64,000 nucleotides of DNA from Kitasatospora sp. NBC_00458 (lineage in GTDB: Bacteria > Actinomycetota > Actinomycetes > Streptomycetales > Streptomycetaceae), in NCBI RefSeq assembly GCF_036013975.1, contig NZ_CP107904.1, positions 2,356,001 to 2,420,000 of the forward strand, in the 5' to 3' direction. Under the pieces are notes generated by a model. That model saw nothing but the letters and a program-made list of their open reading frames with translations, had not been told where the DNA came from and did no database searches. Positions within the stretch are counted from its first letter, which is position 1. The number at the start of each line of letters is the position of its first letter. Shown piece after piece: positions 8,701 to 17,622 of the stretch. The position numbers and the translations under genes were made by a program.

Positions 8701-9318
8701 ATGCAGAACGCGGGGCCCGTGCGGGGCGAGGACGCGGTCGCCGCGCTGGTGCTGGCCGCCGGTGGCGGGCGGCGGCTGGGCGGGCGGCCGAAGGCGCTGG
8801 TGCCGTACCGGAGGCGGCCGCTGGTGGAGCACGCCGCGGCGGCGGCGCGGGCCGGTGGCTGCCGGGAGGTGACGGTGGTGGTGGGCGCGGCCCGGGACCG
8901 GGTCCGGTCGCTGGCGCACCTGCCGGGCTGCCGGCTGGTGGCCAACCCGGACTGGGAGTCCGGGATGGGTTCCTCGCTGCGGGTCGGGCTGGCCGCGCTG
9001 GCGCCGGGGACGCCGGCCGTGCTGGTGATGCTGGTGGACACGCCCGGGGTGGGCGCGGCGGCGGTGGCCCGGTTGCTGGCGGCGCACCGGGCGGGCGCGG
9101 AGCTGGCCGCGGCGGCGTACGGGGGGCGGCGGGGGCATCCGGTGCTGATCGGGTCGCGGTACTTCGCCGAGGCGGTGGCGGGGGCGTCCGGGGACGCGGG
9201 CGCGCGGGCTCTGTTGGGGGCGCACGCCTCGGATATCGCGCTGGTGGAGTGCGCCGACGTCGCCACTCCGGACGACCTGGACACCCCCGCCGACCTCGCG
9301 CGTTGGGGTGCGGGATGA
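8701..9318 (+). CDS. MobA/MocA-like nucleotidyltransferase
   Basis: The 205-residue protein has the Rossmann-like NTP-transferase fold. LVLAAGGGRRLGGRPKALVPY is the nucleotide-binding loop with its conserved Lys, and VMLVDTPGV supplies the metal-binding Asp. Such proteins cytidylylate or guanylylate molybdopterin, or act on other cofactors; which one cannot be told from sequence alone. The position opposite moaA favours a role in molybdenum-cofactor maturation. The last Asp/Asp-rich segment (DVATPDDLDTPADL) is typical of the MocA branch. The ATG at 8701 has only a weak ribosome-binding site. Confidence 0.8.
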   Translation: MQNAGPVRGEDAVAALVLAAGGGRRLGGRPKALVPYRRRPLVEHAAAAARAGGCREVTVVVGAARDRVRSLAHLPGCRLVANPDWESGMGSSLRVGLAALAPGTPAVLVMLVDTPGVGAAAVARLLAAHRAGAELAAAAYGGRRGHPVLIGSRYFAEAVAGASGDAGARALLGAHASDIALVECADVATPDDLDTPADLARWGAG

Positions 9319-9507
9319 CGCCTGCGCCGCGCGTCATCGAACGGATCCCCCTCAAGGGTGGAACCGCTCTCCTCCTCCCCGCCGAGGAATCGAGCGCACA
9401 CCCCTGATTCCTCCCTGAGGATTGCCGCATTCCGCGCCGCGGCCCGCACGTTTCGGGGAGCATGGGACACGTCCCTCCTCCCCCGATTCGAACGGACGGT
9501 GCCCGCG

Positions 9508-10377
9508 ATGGCCGGACTGCCCGACGACTTCACCGGACACGACCCGGCCGGGCGCGGCCCGGGCGCGGGGGGTGGCGCCCGGGCGATCCGCTGCCCCGCC
9601 TGCCGACGGGAGCACCTGTACGAGCCGCCGTCGCTGCCCTGCCCCTGCGGTGCCTCGCTGAAGGTTCCGCTGCTGCGCGGGGGCGTGCCGGTGCAGGTCC
9701 GGTTCCGGTCCTGGGAGGACTCCTGGCTGAGCATGCGATGCCCGCACTGCGGGCGCTCCGACCAGTGGCCGCAGCCCGAGTTCACCTGCAACTGCGGGGC
9801 CACCGTCCGGCTCCCGGTGGACCGCACGACCCGGCTGGGAGGCGGCTCGGCCACCGGGCCGCTGGGCGCCGCGGCGGGGCCGCGCGCCTCCCACCCGTAC
9901 CCGGCGCGGCCGGCCCAGCCGCTGGACGCCCCGCCGGTGCCGGCGCCGCCGGGCGGCTCCGGCGGAACGGCCACGCCGTGGCGTCGGCGGGCCCCGTTCC
10001 GCCCGCACCCGGTGCGGACCTCGCAGGACGCGGTGTTCACCGCCGCCCGCTACCTGGAGTGGCTGGGCTTCGACGACCTGGAGCTGACCGAGGCTCAGGA
10101 GCGCGACGGGGTGACCCTGCTGGGCAGCCGGATGGTCGCCCAGGTGGACACCTGGACCGAGCCGGCGGACGTGAAGTCGGTCGAGTGCCTCTGGCTGCAG
10201 ACCCTGCACGCCGAGGAGATGGCCGCCGCGATGTTCACTCTTGCGGGCTATTCGCACCAGGCCACGGTGCGCGGGGAGCAGCTGCTGGTGGCCCTGTTCA
10301 GCCTGGACCTGGCCGGGGTGCCGCAGCCCGCCAACGGTGCCGCCGAGGCCCTGATGGAGACCGGCTGGACGTCCTGA
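9508..10377 (+). CDS. Double zinc-ribbon protein with restriction-endonuclease-like C-terminal region
   Basis: This 289-residue protein is not one I can name. The N-terminal third carries two zinc-binding modules, CPACRREH..CPCG and CPHCG..CNCG, then a Pro/Gly linker. The last 120 residues (from AVFTAARYLEWLGFDDLELT) contain a spaced acidic/Lys pattern around VDTWTEPADVKSVECLWLQ and resemble Mrr-type nuclease-like domains found in many actinobacterial proteins. This similarity is weak and inferred. I take ATG 9508; a GTG at 9499 is an alternative. The 189 bp before it hold no gene I can see. A nucleic-acid-linked role is possible. Confidence 0.65.
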   Translation: MAGLPDDFTGHDPAGRGPGAGGGARAIRCPACRREHLYEPPSLPCPCGASLKVPLLRGGVPVQVRFRSWEDSWLSMRCPHCGRSDQWPQPEFTCNCGATVRLPVDRTTRLGGGSATGPLGAAAGPRASHPYPARPAQPLDAPPVPAPPGGSGGTATPWRRRAPFRPHPVRTSQDAVFTAARYLEWLGFDDLELTEAQERDGVTLLGSRMVAQVDTWTEPADVKSVECLWLQTLHAEEMAAAMFTLAGYSHQATVRGEQLLVALFSLDLAGVPQPANGAAEALMETGWTS

Positions 10378-10585
10378 GCCGCCGTTCGGACCCGATCGGC
10401 CTTCCGCCCGACGGGCCGCTGATCGTTTAGACGAAAACCCGCCCGAGCGCAACAACCTCCGCTCGTGATCTGGTGCACAAGCTCGCCCCCGTGTTGAATT
10501 GCCGCCACAGCGCGGGCCCGGGGCGTGTCTTGCCACGAGGGGAAGGGTCCGCGTCCTGCTGGATGGCGCGCACAAGGAGGTGGCG

Positions 10586-11431
10586 TTGTCGGAGCACGGA
10601 TGGGGCCCTAGCGGCCGGGACGGGCGGGGGCGGGCGACCGCACCCCAGGAGCCGGGGGACACCGTGTGGCGGCTGCGGTCCCGGGCGTGCTGGAAGGAGG
10701 CCGCGGAACTGCTGCGCCCGGCCGCCGAACGGGATCCGACGGTGGCCCTGGTCCGGGCCGAACTCCTGATCGAGCAGTGCCTGTTCACCGCCGCGAACTG
10801 GGCCCAGGCGGAACAGGCGCTCCGGCTCGCCGAGGCGGGGTCGACCTCCACCGAGCAGCGCGCGGCGGCGTCCTGCGCACGCGGCTTCCTGGCGTACGTG
10901 GCCAGCGTGCTGGGCGCACGCGACCGGCTCGACGAGGCCCAGGCGGCGCTGGGCCGTACCTCCGCACTGCTGCCGCCGGACGCCCCAGGCCGTCCGCTGC
11001 TGGACTTCCGCCGCGGGCTGGTCGCGGAGAACCTGCTGCGCGACCCGACGGCGGCCTGGATCGCCTACCGCCGGGCGCACGACGGTGCCGGCGAGCGGGG
11101 GGACGAGCTGTTGCGCTCCTCCACCTGGCGGCACCTGGCCGCACTCGCCCTGGCGGCCGGCGACCGCGAGCGGGCCCGCGAGGGGTTCGAGGCCTCGCTG
11201 CGGCTGCGCGAACAACTGGGCTTCACGGTCGGGGTGGCGCCCGCGCTGGCGGCACTGGCCGAGGTCTCGGAGCCGGCCGAGGCCGTCCGGCTGCGGGCCG
11301 AGGCGGCGCGGCTGGTGAAGGCGCTCGGCGGCGTCCCGGTCTGGCTCTCGCGCCAGCTGAGCGCGGTGCGCGCGCCGGGCGCTCCCCCGGACGGACGCAT
11401 CGGGAGGCAGGCCCAGGGGCCGATCAGCTAA
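10586..11431 (+). CDS. TPR-repeat protein
   Basis: I use a TTG start at 10586 because AAGGAGG lies exactly five bases before it; the longer frame starting at 10499 has no such site. The 281-residue product is almost all helical, with tetratricopeptide-like hairpins (for example LAALALAAGDRERAREGFEASLRLREQLG). It has no signal peptide or catalytic motif and is probably a scaffold or regulator. Its TAA (11429-11431) overlaps the iron-box-like site described next. It shares direction with the FhuF-type gene downstream, but a hairpin and 214 bp separate them. Confidence 0.75.
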   Translation: MSEHGWGPSGRDGRGRATAPQEPGDTVWRLRSRACWKEAAELLRPAAERDPTVALVRAELLIEQCLFTAANWAQAEQALRLAEAGSTSTEQRAAASCARGFLAYVASVLGARDRLDEAQAALGRTSALLPPDAPGRPLLDFRRGLVAENLLRDPTAAWIAYRRAHDGAGERGDELLRSSTWRHLAALALAAGDRERAREGFEASLRLREQLGFTVGVAPALAALAEVSEPAEAVRLRAEAARLVKALGGVPVWLSRQLSAVRAPGAPPDGRIGRQAQGPIS

Positions 11432-11447
11432 GGTGACCCTAACCTGG
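11429..11447. promoter_or_regulatory. Iron-box-like DmdR/IdeR site
   Basis: Read on the minus strand the 19 bp are CCAGGTTAGGGTCACCTTA. That agrees at 15 of 19 positions with the actinobacterial DmdR1/IdeR iron box TTAGGTTAGGCTCACCTAA, as I recall it. The site overlaps the stop codon of the TPR gene and lies about 200 bp before a ferric-siderophore-reductase-type gene, which is the class of gene this regulator represses when iron is plentiful. Confidence 0.7.
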
Positions 11448-11470
11448 CCGGGTCGAGCAGTGACCCGGCC
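11446..11470. terminator. Short hairpin after TPR gene
   Basis: The 9-bp arms GGCCGGGTC and GACCCGGCC with a 7-base loop follow the TPR stop codon and touch the end of the iron-box-like site. It may terminate the TPR transcript, or form a leader hairpin if fhuF transcription starts upstream of it. Confidence 0.6.
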
Positions 11471-11645
11471 GGGTTCGCCTTGCCGTTCCCGGGCTCCGCC
11501 AGGCCCCCGTCGGCCGGGCCCGGACGTGCGGTGCGGCGACGGCGAGGCACACCCCCCGGGTGCGCCGGCGGCGGCGGGCGCCCCGGCCGGGCGCGGGAGC
11601 GGGCGGTCCGGCACGGGCTCCGGTCGACCCGATGGGGCCCGCACC

Positions 11646-12683
11646 ATGACCGTGAGCAGCACCCGGCCCGGCCCCGCGCCGCACGCCACCACCGCCGAAG
11701 CGGCTCCCGCCCCGCCACCGTCACGACCCGTCACCACCGCCCCGGCGGACGCGCCGGGGACCTCCCCGCCCCGGACCCCGGCGGCCGCGCCCGGAATCGC
11801 ACCGGGCGCCGCACCGGGCGCCGCCGCCTACCGGCGGCTCGGCGAACTCATGCCGGCCCTCCGGGTGCACTGCGCCCCGCCGCGCACCGGCCGGGGCTGG
11901 ATCGCCGGAGCCGACCTGCTGGACCGCCCGGAGGCCCTGCGCGACCTGATCTCCCACGACGTCCGGCAGGGCCTGGCGCGCTACGGGCAGCCGCTGCGCC
12001 CGGACGTGGCGGCCGGGTTCGGCCTGCACCGGTTCGTCTGGCCGGTCGCCCTGCTGTTCACCCTGCCGTGGTTCCTGGAGCGCCGGGTGCCGCTGCTCAC
12101 CCCCGCCGACGTCTCGATCCGGCGCCGCACCGGCGAGCTGACGGTCCGTCCCGGCCCGTTCGTCTGCCTGCCGGACGACCCGGCGGCCACCCTCGCGGCC
12201 GCCCTCGCGGCCGCCCCGTGGACCCCGGGCGGACCCGCCCCGGTGGCCGCGCCCGCGGGTGCCGGGCACCGGACCGGCGTCCGCACGGTGCCCGACGAGG
12301 TGGCGCTGGCCGGCGAACTGCGCTCCGCCCTGGCCGACTTCCTGACCCCGGTGCTGGCGGCCTTCCGGCCGGAGGTGCGACGCGGTCCCCGCACGCTCTG
12401 GGCGATGGCGACGGACGCCGTGGTCGAGGGCCTCTGGCACGCCGCCGGGCTGCTCGACGAGGAGGAACGCGCCCGTGCGGAGCTGTCCGCGCTGCTCGCG
12501 CCGGGGTTGAACGACGCCTGCCCGGCGCCGGATCGCGCGCCCTTCGCGCCGGGCGCCGGATTCACCGCCCCCGCGTCCGGCTCCCCGGTTCACTCCGACC
12601 GGTGCCGGGCCAGTTGCTGCCTCGTGTACACCGTCCGGGCCGAGGAGATGTGTGCGGGCTGCCCCCGCGTCACGCGAGGTTGA
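11646..12683 (+). CDS. FhuF-type ferric siderophore reductase (2Fe-2S)
   Basis: The C-terminal end carries the unusual FhuF iron-sulfur motif CRASCCLVYTVRAEEMCAGCP: a Cys-Cys pair followed by Cys-X2-Cys about 10 residues later. FhuF proteins reduce ferric siderophores in the cytoplasm to release iron. The 345-residue protein has an Ala/Pro-rich N-terminal 60 residues that looks disordered, then a helical domain with LHRFVWPVALLFTLPWFLERRVP. The start at ATG 11646 is the first ATG in the frame; a start further in, after the disordered part, cannot be excluded. The iron-box-like site at 11429-11447 suggests induction when iron is scarce. Confidence 0.85.
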   Translation: MTVSSTRPGPAPHATTAEAAPAPPPSRPVTTAPADAPGTSPPRTPAAAPGIAPGAAPGAAAYRRLGELMPALRVHCAPPRTGRGWIAGADLLDRPEALRDLISHDVRQGLARYGQPLRPDVAAGFGLHRFVWPVALLFTLPWFLERRVPLLTPADVSIRRRTGELTVRPGPFVCLPDDPAATLAAALAAAPWTPGGPAPVAAPAGAGHRTGVRTVPDEVALAGELRSALADFLTPVLAAFRPEVRRGPRTLWAMATDAVVEGLWHAAGLLDEEERARAELSALLAPGLNDACPAPDRAPFAPGAGFTAPASGSPVHSDRCRASCCLVYTVRAEEMCAGCPRVTRG

Positions 12684-12835
12684 CGGCGGTCCCCTGGGTA
12701 CGGCGGGGGGCGGGCCCGCTATTCCGGGAAATACCGACGCAGAAATAATAGGACGATGCGACTTATCCCCCGCCAGAAATCCCTCTCGCCAGCGCATTGA
12801 CAGCGAATCAGCCATTCTCCGGCCGGGCATCGGTC

Positions 12836-13957
12836 ATGATGGTCCCCGCCATCACGGCGCAGGAATTGCGACGCAGGAAAGCGAGGCTGGTCCAGGCGAT
12901 GAAATTGTCCGACATACCGCTTGGTTGGGCCGTCACCGGCGTTGCGGTGCTGCTGGTCAGCGCCCTGCTGGTGGCCCTGGCCCGGAGCCGGGGATCCGCC
13001 ACCGGATCGGGTGCCGCGGATTCCTGGGAGCGTTCCGAGGAACGCCGCCGCCGCAAGGAGTCCCTGTACGGCGGGGCCTCGTACACGCTGCTGTTCTGCT
13101 GCGCGGCCGTCGCCGCCGCGCTCTCCTTCCACGGGCTGGTCGGTTTCGGGGTGCAGAACCTCAACCTCTCCGGCGGGTGGGAGTACCTGGTCCCGTTCGG
13201 CCTCGACGGGGCGGCGATGTTCTGCTCGGTCCTCGCCGTCCGCGAGGCCAGCCACGGCGACGCCGCGCTCGGCTCCCGGCTGCTGGTCTGGCTCTTCGCC
13301 GGCGCCTCGGCCTGGTTCAACTGGGTGCACGCCCCGCGCGGCTTCGGCCACGCCGGCGCACCGCAGTTCTTCGCGGGGATGTCGCTCTCGGCCGCCGTGC
13401 TGTTCGACCGGGCGCTGAAGCAGACCCGCCGGGCCGCCCTGCGCGAACAGGGGCTGGTCCCCCGCCCGCTGCCGCAGATCCGGATCGTCCGCTGGATGCG
13501 CGCGCCGCGCGAGACCTACGCGGCCTGGTCGCTGATGCTGCTGGAGGGCGTGCGGAGCCTGGACGAGGCGGTCGACGAGGTCCGCGAGGACAAGCGCGAG
13601 AAGGCGCTGGACAAGGAGCGGCGCAAGCTCGCCGGCCGCCGCGAGCGGGCCGAGATCCGGGCGATCAACCGCACCCACAGCGTCTGGCGCCAGCGCGGCG
13701 GCGGCTCGTCAGCGGGCGCCCGGCAGCTGGAGCCCGGCCCGGAGTCCGCCATAGCGGGCGGCCCCGGCGGCACCGGGGCCGTCGACGGCGCGTCCGCCGA
13801 GGGCACGGCCGTCGAGGGGACGCCGGCGCAGCCGGGCCTGCCGGCCCGCCCCGAGCGGCGCACCGTCGACCTCACCATGGAGGAGGACACCGTGGCCCTG
13901 CCCCGGCTGGACTCGCTGGAGCGCAAGCTGAAGGACCTGGAGCAGCAGTTCGGCTGA
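12836..13957 (+). CDS. DUF2637 (SpdB-like) membrane protein
   Basis: A hydrophobic helix near the start is followed by a block of helices (YTLLFCCAAVAAALSFHGLVGFG, VPFGLDGAAMFCSVLAVREA, LLVWLFAGASAWFNWVHA) that is the DUF2637 signature, a domain also seen in plasmid-spread proteins. The C-terminal half is charged, with a Lys/Arg/Glu-rich coiled-coil-like stretch (DEVREDKREKALDKERRKL) and a disordered tail. The function is unknown. ATG 12836, the adjacent ATG 12839 and ATG 12899 are all possible starts, and none has a good ribosome-binding site. The frame is open back to a TTG at 12797. Confidence 0.8.
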   Translation: MMVPAITAQELRRRKARLVQAMKLSDIPLGWAVTGVAVLLVSALLVALARSRGSATGSGAADSWERSEERRRRKESLYGGASYTLLFCCAAVAAALSFHGLVGFGVQNLNLSGGWEYLVPFGLDGAAMFCSVLAVREASHGDAALGSRLLVWLFAGASAWFNWVHAPRGFGHAGAPQFFAGMSLSAAVLFDRALKQTRRAALREQGLVPRPLPQIRIVRWMRAPRETYAAWSLMLLEGVRSLDEAVDEVREDKREKALDKERRKLAGRRERAEIRAINRTHSVWRQRGGGSSAGARQLEPGPESAIAGGPGGTGAVDGASAEGTAVEGTPAQPGLPARPERRTVDLTMEEDTVALPRLDSLERKLKDLEQQFG

Positions 13958-14080
13958 GGCCCCCGGTCCCGCAGGTCCCCCCGGTCCCCCGGTCCCCCGG
14001 GTCCCGGCGGCCGACGGCGCCGCCCTCGGCCGCCGGGTCCGACACGGCCCGGCCCGGGTCGGCCCCGACCCCGGCCCCGG

Positions 14081-16360
14081 TCAGCCCTCGGCCGCCCCGG
14101 CGGCGGTCGCCGCGACGGCCGGGGCCACCGTGAGCTCGAACCACATCCGCTTGCCCGAGCCCCGCGGCTCCACGCCCCAGCCGTCGGCCATCGCCTCGAC
14201 CAGCATCAGCCCGCGCCCGGAGGAGGCCTGCTCCCCCGGCGTGCGGCGGGTCGGCCAGAGGTCCGACTCGTCCTCCACCTCGACCCGCAGCCGGGCCCGG
14301 CCGCCGTCCGCGGCCGGCTCCCGGTAGAGCCGGGCGGTGAACATCGCGTCCCGGTCGGTGTGCCGGATCGCGTTGGTGACCAGCTCGGAGGAGAGCAGCT
14401 CGGCCGTGTCGATCAGCTCGGCCACGCCCCAGCGGCGCAGCGCGTCGCGCAGTTCGGCGCGGACCTCGGAGATCCGGGCCAGGTCGGCCTGGCCGATCCG
14501 GCGGCGCAGCTGCTGGGCCGCGAGGCCGCCCTCGGGACCGTCCCAGCGCAGCAGCAGGAGCGCTATGTCGTCCTCGCGCTCGCTGGAGTCGGCGGCCTGG
14601 GAGGCGATCCGGTCGGCCAGTACCTCCAGCGGGTCGCGGCCGGCCCGCACCGGGTCGGCGAGCGGTTCGGCGAGCACCGAGGTGAGCCGGGCGATGCCCT
14701 CGTCGAGGTCCATGCCGCGCGACTCGACCAGGCCGTCGGTGCAGAGCAGTACGGTCTCGCCCGGGTCGAGGCTGAACCGGGTGACCCGGTACTCCTCGTC
14801 CGGGGCGATGCCCAGCGGCAGCCCTCCGGCGACCGGGACGGAGGTCGCGGTGCCGTCCGCGCGCCGGACCACCGGGTCGAGGTGGCCGGCCCGGACGGCG
14901 TAGACGACGCCGTAGTCGACGTTGACCTCGGCGTAGGTGCAGGTGGCGAAGTGGTCGGTGTCGAGGTCGGCGAGGAACCGGGAGGCGCGGGCCATCACCG
15001 CGGCGGGCGGGTGGCCCTCGGCGGCGTAGGCGCGCAGGGCGATCCGGAGCTGGCCCATGATGCCGGCCGCGTGCACGTCGTGGCCCTGGACGTCGCCGAT
15101 CACCAGGCCGACGTGGCCGCCGGGCAGCGGGACGACGTCGTACCAGTCGCCGCCGATCTGCAGGCCCGAGCCGGCCGCCAGGTAGCGGACGGCGGTGGTG
15201 ACGCCGGGCACCGAGGGGACGGTGCGCGGCAGCATGACCCGCTGGAGGCCGGCCGCCAGCTCGTGCTCGGCGTCGTGCAGCCGGGCCCGGGCGAGCGACT
15301 GGGCGACCAGGCCGCCGAGGGTGGAGAGCAGGGTGCGCTCGTCGGCGTCGAGCTGGCGGTCGTCGTCGAAGCTGACCACGCAGACGCCGATCGCCCGGCC
15401 GCTGGCCACCAGCGGCAGGAAGGCCCAGGAGCTGCGGCTGGTCCGGCGGGTCTGCTCCCAGACGTCCGGGTAGCGCTCGCGGTACTCCTCGCGGCTGGCG
15501 CAGAAGACCGGCGCACGGTTGCGCAGCGACTCGGCGGCCGGGTGGGCCGGCGGCAGCACCGAGCGGTCGTAGCCGGCCAGCTCCTCGGCGCGGTAGCCGG
15601 AGGCGCCGAGGATCTGCACCCGGCCGGCCTCGAACGAGGCCAGCACCAGGCCGTCCGGCGGCAGGCCGGGGAGCGGCAGTTCGGTGAAGACCCGGGCGAC
15701 GTCGCGGACGGTGACGGCTTCGGAGAGGGCCCGGGCGGCCTCCTTGATGAAGCGGGAGCGCTCCTCGCGCAGCAGGGCCATCCGGTCGGCGCGGTCGCGC
15801 TTGTGCAGTTCGACGGTGGCGTCCCAGACGAAGCCGACCATCCGGGAGGCGCGGCCGAAGGCGTCGGCGAGGACCCGGCCGCGGAAGCGGACGGCCCGCA
15901 TGGTGCCGCTCGGGCCGACCGTGCGGTAGTAGGCGCCGCACTGGCCGAGCTCGGCGACGGCGCGCTCGACCCGGCGCCGCACCACGGGGGCGTCCTCGGG
16001 GTGGAGCAGGGCCAGGAAGGAGGCGGAGGTGCGGTCGAAGCGGCCCTTGTCCGCCGTTTCCAGGCCGACGATCGTGCAGGCCCGCTGGTCGCCCTCCAGG
16101 ACGTCGCGGCGGATGTCCCAGTCGAAGGAGCCGATGCCGTTGGCCGCCATCGCCGGTTCCAGCCAGTCCGGCGTGGAGTCGCTCTGGGAGACCGGCAGGC
16201 CACCGGAGAGCATCGGCGCCAGCCGCCCGGCGGCCAGGCCGGGAGCGGTGCGCAGCGCGTGCCGCCGGGCCGTCTGGGCGGGGGGCCTGGTCCGCCCCGA
16301 CCCGGTGGTGGACGGGCCGGGCGGGAGGGCGGGCCCCGGTGACTCGGGCTCTGTGGGCAT
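14081..16360 (-). CDS. PAS-GAF-PP2C(SpoIIE)-HATPase phosphatase/anti-sigma regulator
   Basis: The 759-residue protein has four modules in order. A PAS-like sensor spans about residues 70-180 and a GAF domain about 200-360. A SpoIIE/RsbU PP2C phosphatase follows at about 380-610, with GGDWYDVVPL and DDIALLLLRW metal-site motifs. A C-terminal GHKL ATPase (about 635-750) has SSELVTNAIRHT and GRGLMLVEAMADGWGV. Such fusions, frequent in Streptomyces, control anti-sigma antagonist and sigma factor switching in response to signals. ATG 16360 follows an AGGAG. It lies downstream of the small ATP-binding gene, with 262 bp between, including an imperfect inverted repeat at 16591-16610. Confidence 0.92.
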   Translation of the reverse strand: MPTEPESPGPALPPGPSTTGSGRTRPPAQTARRHALRTAPGLAAGRLAPMLSGGLPVSQSDSTPDWLEPAMAANGIGSFDWDIRRDVLEGDQRACTIVGLETADKGRFDRTSASFLALLHPEDAPVVRRRVERAVAELGQCGAYYRTVGPSGTMRAVRFRGRVLADAFGRASRMVGFVWDATVELHKRDRADRMALLREERSRFIKEAARALSEAVTVRDVARVFTELPLPGLPPDGLVLASFEAGRVQILGASGYRAEELAGYDRSVLPPAHPAAESLRNRAPVFCASREEYRERYPDVWEQTRRTSRSSWAFLPLVASGRAIGVCVVSFDDDRQLDADERTLLSTLGGLVAQSLARARLHDAEHELAAGLQRVMLPRTVPSVPGVTTAVRYLAAGSGLQIGGDWYDVVPLPGGHVGLVIGDVQGHDVHAAGIMGQLRIALRAYAAEGHPPAAVMARASRFLADLDTDHFATCTYAEVNVDYGVVYAVRAGHLDPVVRRADGTATSVPVAGGLPLGIAPDEEYRVTRFSLDPGETVLLCTDGLVESRGMDLDEGIARLTSVLAEPLADPVRAGRDPLEVLADRIASQAADSSEREDDIALLLLRWDGPEGGLAAQQLRRRIGQADLARISEVRAELRDALRRWGVAELIDTAELLSSELVTNAIRHTDRDAMFTARLYREPAADGGRARLRVEVEDESDLWPTRRTPGEQASSGRGLMLVEAMADGWGVEPRGSGKRMWFELTVAPAVAATAAGAAEG

Positions 16361-16622
16361 GCTGCTCCTGCCGCTGCCGTGGCGGACCGCGCCGACCGTC
16401 CGGACGGGCCGCGTGGCGGTGTGGTGGGTGGTGCTCGGTGGGTCGGTGCCGACGGACGATGGTCAGTCGAGGTGGGGTTTCCCCGCCGCTTCTCGCACGT
16501 GGACACACATTCCCACCATCCTGGCCAATGTTCGGCCCAGCGGCAATGGCAACGGGCCGGAAATCTTGGCGTCGACCTTGGGTTCCGGGCATCGTTCGAC
16601 AGCGAACGGTGTTCCGGTCGGG

Positions 16623-17171
16623 TCAGGCCGGGGCCGAGGCCAGCTCGAACCAGGTGACCTTGCCGTCGCCGCGGAGGTGGACGCCCCAGGAGTCGGCCAG
16701 TGCCTCGACCAGCAGCAGCCCGCGGCCCGAGGTGGCGTACTCGGCGTTCGGGTCGCGCCGGCGGCCGGGCAGCCGGGCGGTGCCGTCCTGGACCTCGATC
16801 CGCAGCCGCAGGTCGGCGGTGAGCACCGCGTCGAAGACGGCGCCCTGACCGGTGTGCTGCAGCGCGTTGGTGACCAGCTCGGAGGAGAGCAGCTCGGCCG
16901 TGTCGGCCAGCTCCGGCACGCCCCAGTGGGCGAGGGCGGCGCGCAGCCTCCGGCGGACCGCGGCGACGGCGACCAGGTCGGCCGCCTCGACGGCGAGGTG
17001 GAGCCGGCGGTGCAGCGCGCACCCCGGGGCCGGCACGCCCTGGCGGGCCGCGCCGGTGGCGCCCGCCGTGCCGGCGGTGCTCGTGGCGGCGGCCGTGCCG
17101 CCCTGTCCCATGGGCCGGAAAACGCCCCCCGAACCCGTCCGCTGCCGCGGGAATCGCGACTGTCCGTCCAT
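16623..17171 (-). CDS. RsbW-like ATP-binding (GHKL) regulatory protein
   Basis: The 182-residue protein is a stand-alone HATPase_c domain of the anti-sigma kinase type. It has the N-box motif SSELVTNALQHT and the G-box GRGLLLVEALADSWGV, preceded by an Ala/Gly-rich N-terminal 50 residues. Its ATPase part is closely similar to the C-terminal domain of the neighbouring large phosphatase, which suggests duplication and a shared pathway. I start at ATG 17169-17171; an upstream in-frame GTG at 17249 would add a disordered extension only. Confidence 0.85.
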   Translation of the reverse strand: MDGQSRFPRQRTGSGGVFRPMGQGGTAAATSTAGTAGATGAARQGVPAPGCALHRRLHLAVEAADLVAVAAVRRRLRAALAHWGVPELADTAELLSSELVTNALQHTGQGAVFDAVLTADLRLRIEVQDGTARLPGRRRDPNAEYATSGRGLLLVEALADSWGVHLRGDGKVTWFELASAPA

Positions 17172-17622
17172 CACCCCTGCCCCCGCCCTCGCTCCGGGGC
17201 CCCGGGCCGGATCCCCCGCCGGCCGGGTGGCCCCCCTCGTTCTGACCACCCATCCTCATGCCCACCTTTCGGCATTTGGAACAGTGCACGGGCGATCACC
17301 TGGGGTGAAAGGGGCACGGGGCCGTTGGCGTGATCCAACTGCCCTCGGCGGACAGGTTTGCGAAGCATACGAGCCGTTTTCGAGCCCTGCCGCCCGGCCG
17401 CGCCCGCGACACGCCCGGTCCGATCGCGGCTCCCGGCGAGCCGAACGGCGCCGGAGCCGCAACGCTGGACAGGGCGGCCGGGTCCGGGTTCAATGGCCGA
17501 GGATGTTTGAACGGCGTTCTAACTTCGCATCCGAACGCCCGGAGGCACCGAGAACCCGCCCCGGCCACCCCCACCCCCCATTCCTCACCCCCACCCCTCC
17601 CGGCGACCGCGAGCGAGGAACC
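17172..17622. other. Divergent intergenic region, 451 bp
   Basis: This region separates the ATP-binding regulator from the urease-like genes and holds no gene I can support. It contains a less GC-rich patch around 17500-17530 with nested inverted repeats: GGATG..CATCC enclosing GAAC-GGC-GTTC. That patch could be an operator for the urease-like operon, about 100 bp before ureAB. No regulator can be assigned to it. Confidence 0.5.

Noticed and set aside
10499-10585. N-terminal extension of the TPR gene from 10499
   Set aside because: The AAGGAGG at 10574-10580 places the start at TTG 10586.
14360-16342. 660-codon plus-strand frame across the PP2C/HATPase gene
   Set aside because: Composition is Gly/Arg/Asp-rich without domains and it lies opposite a gene with clear motifs.
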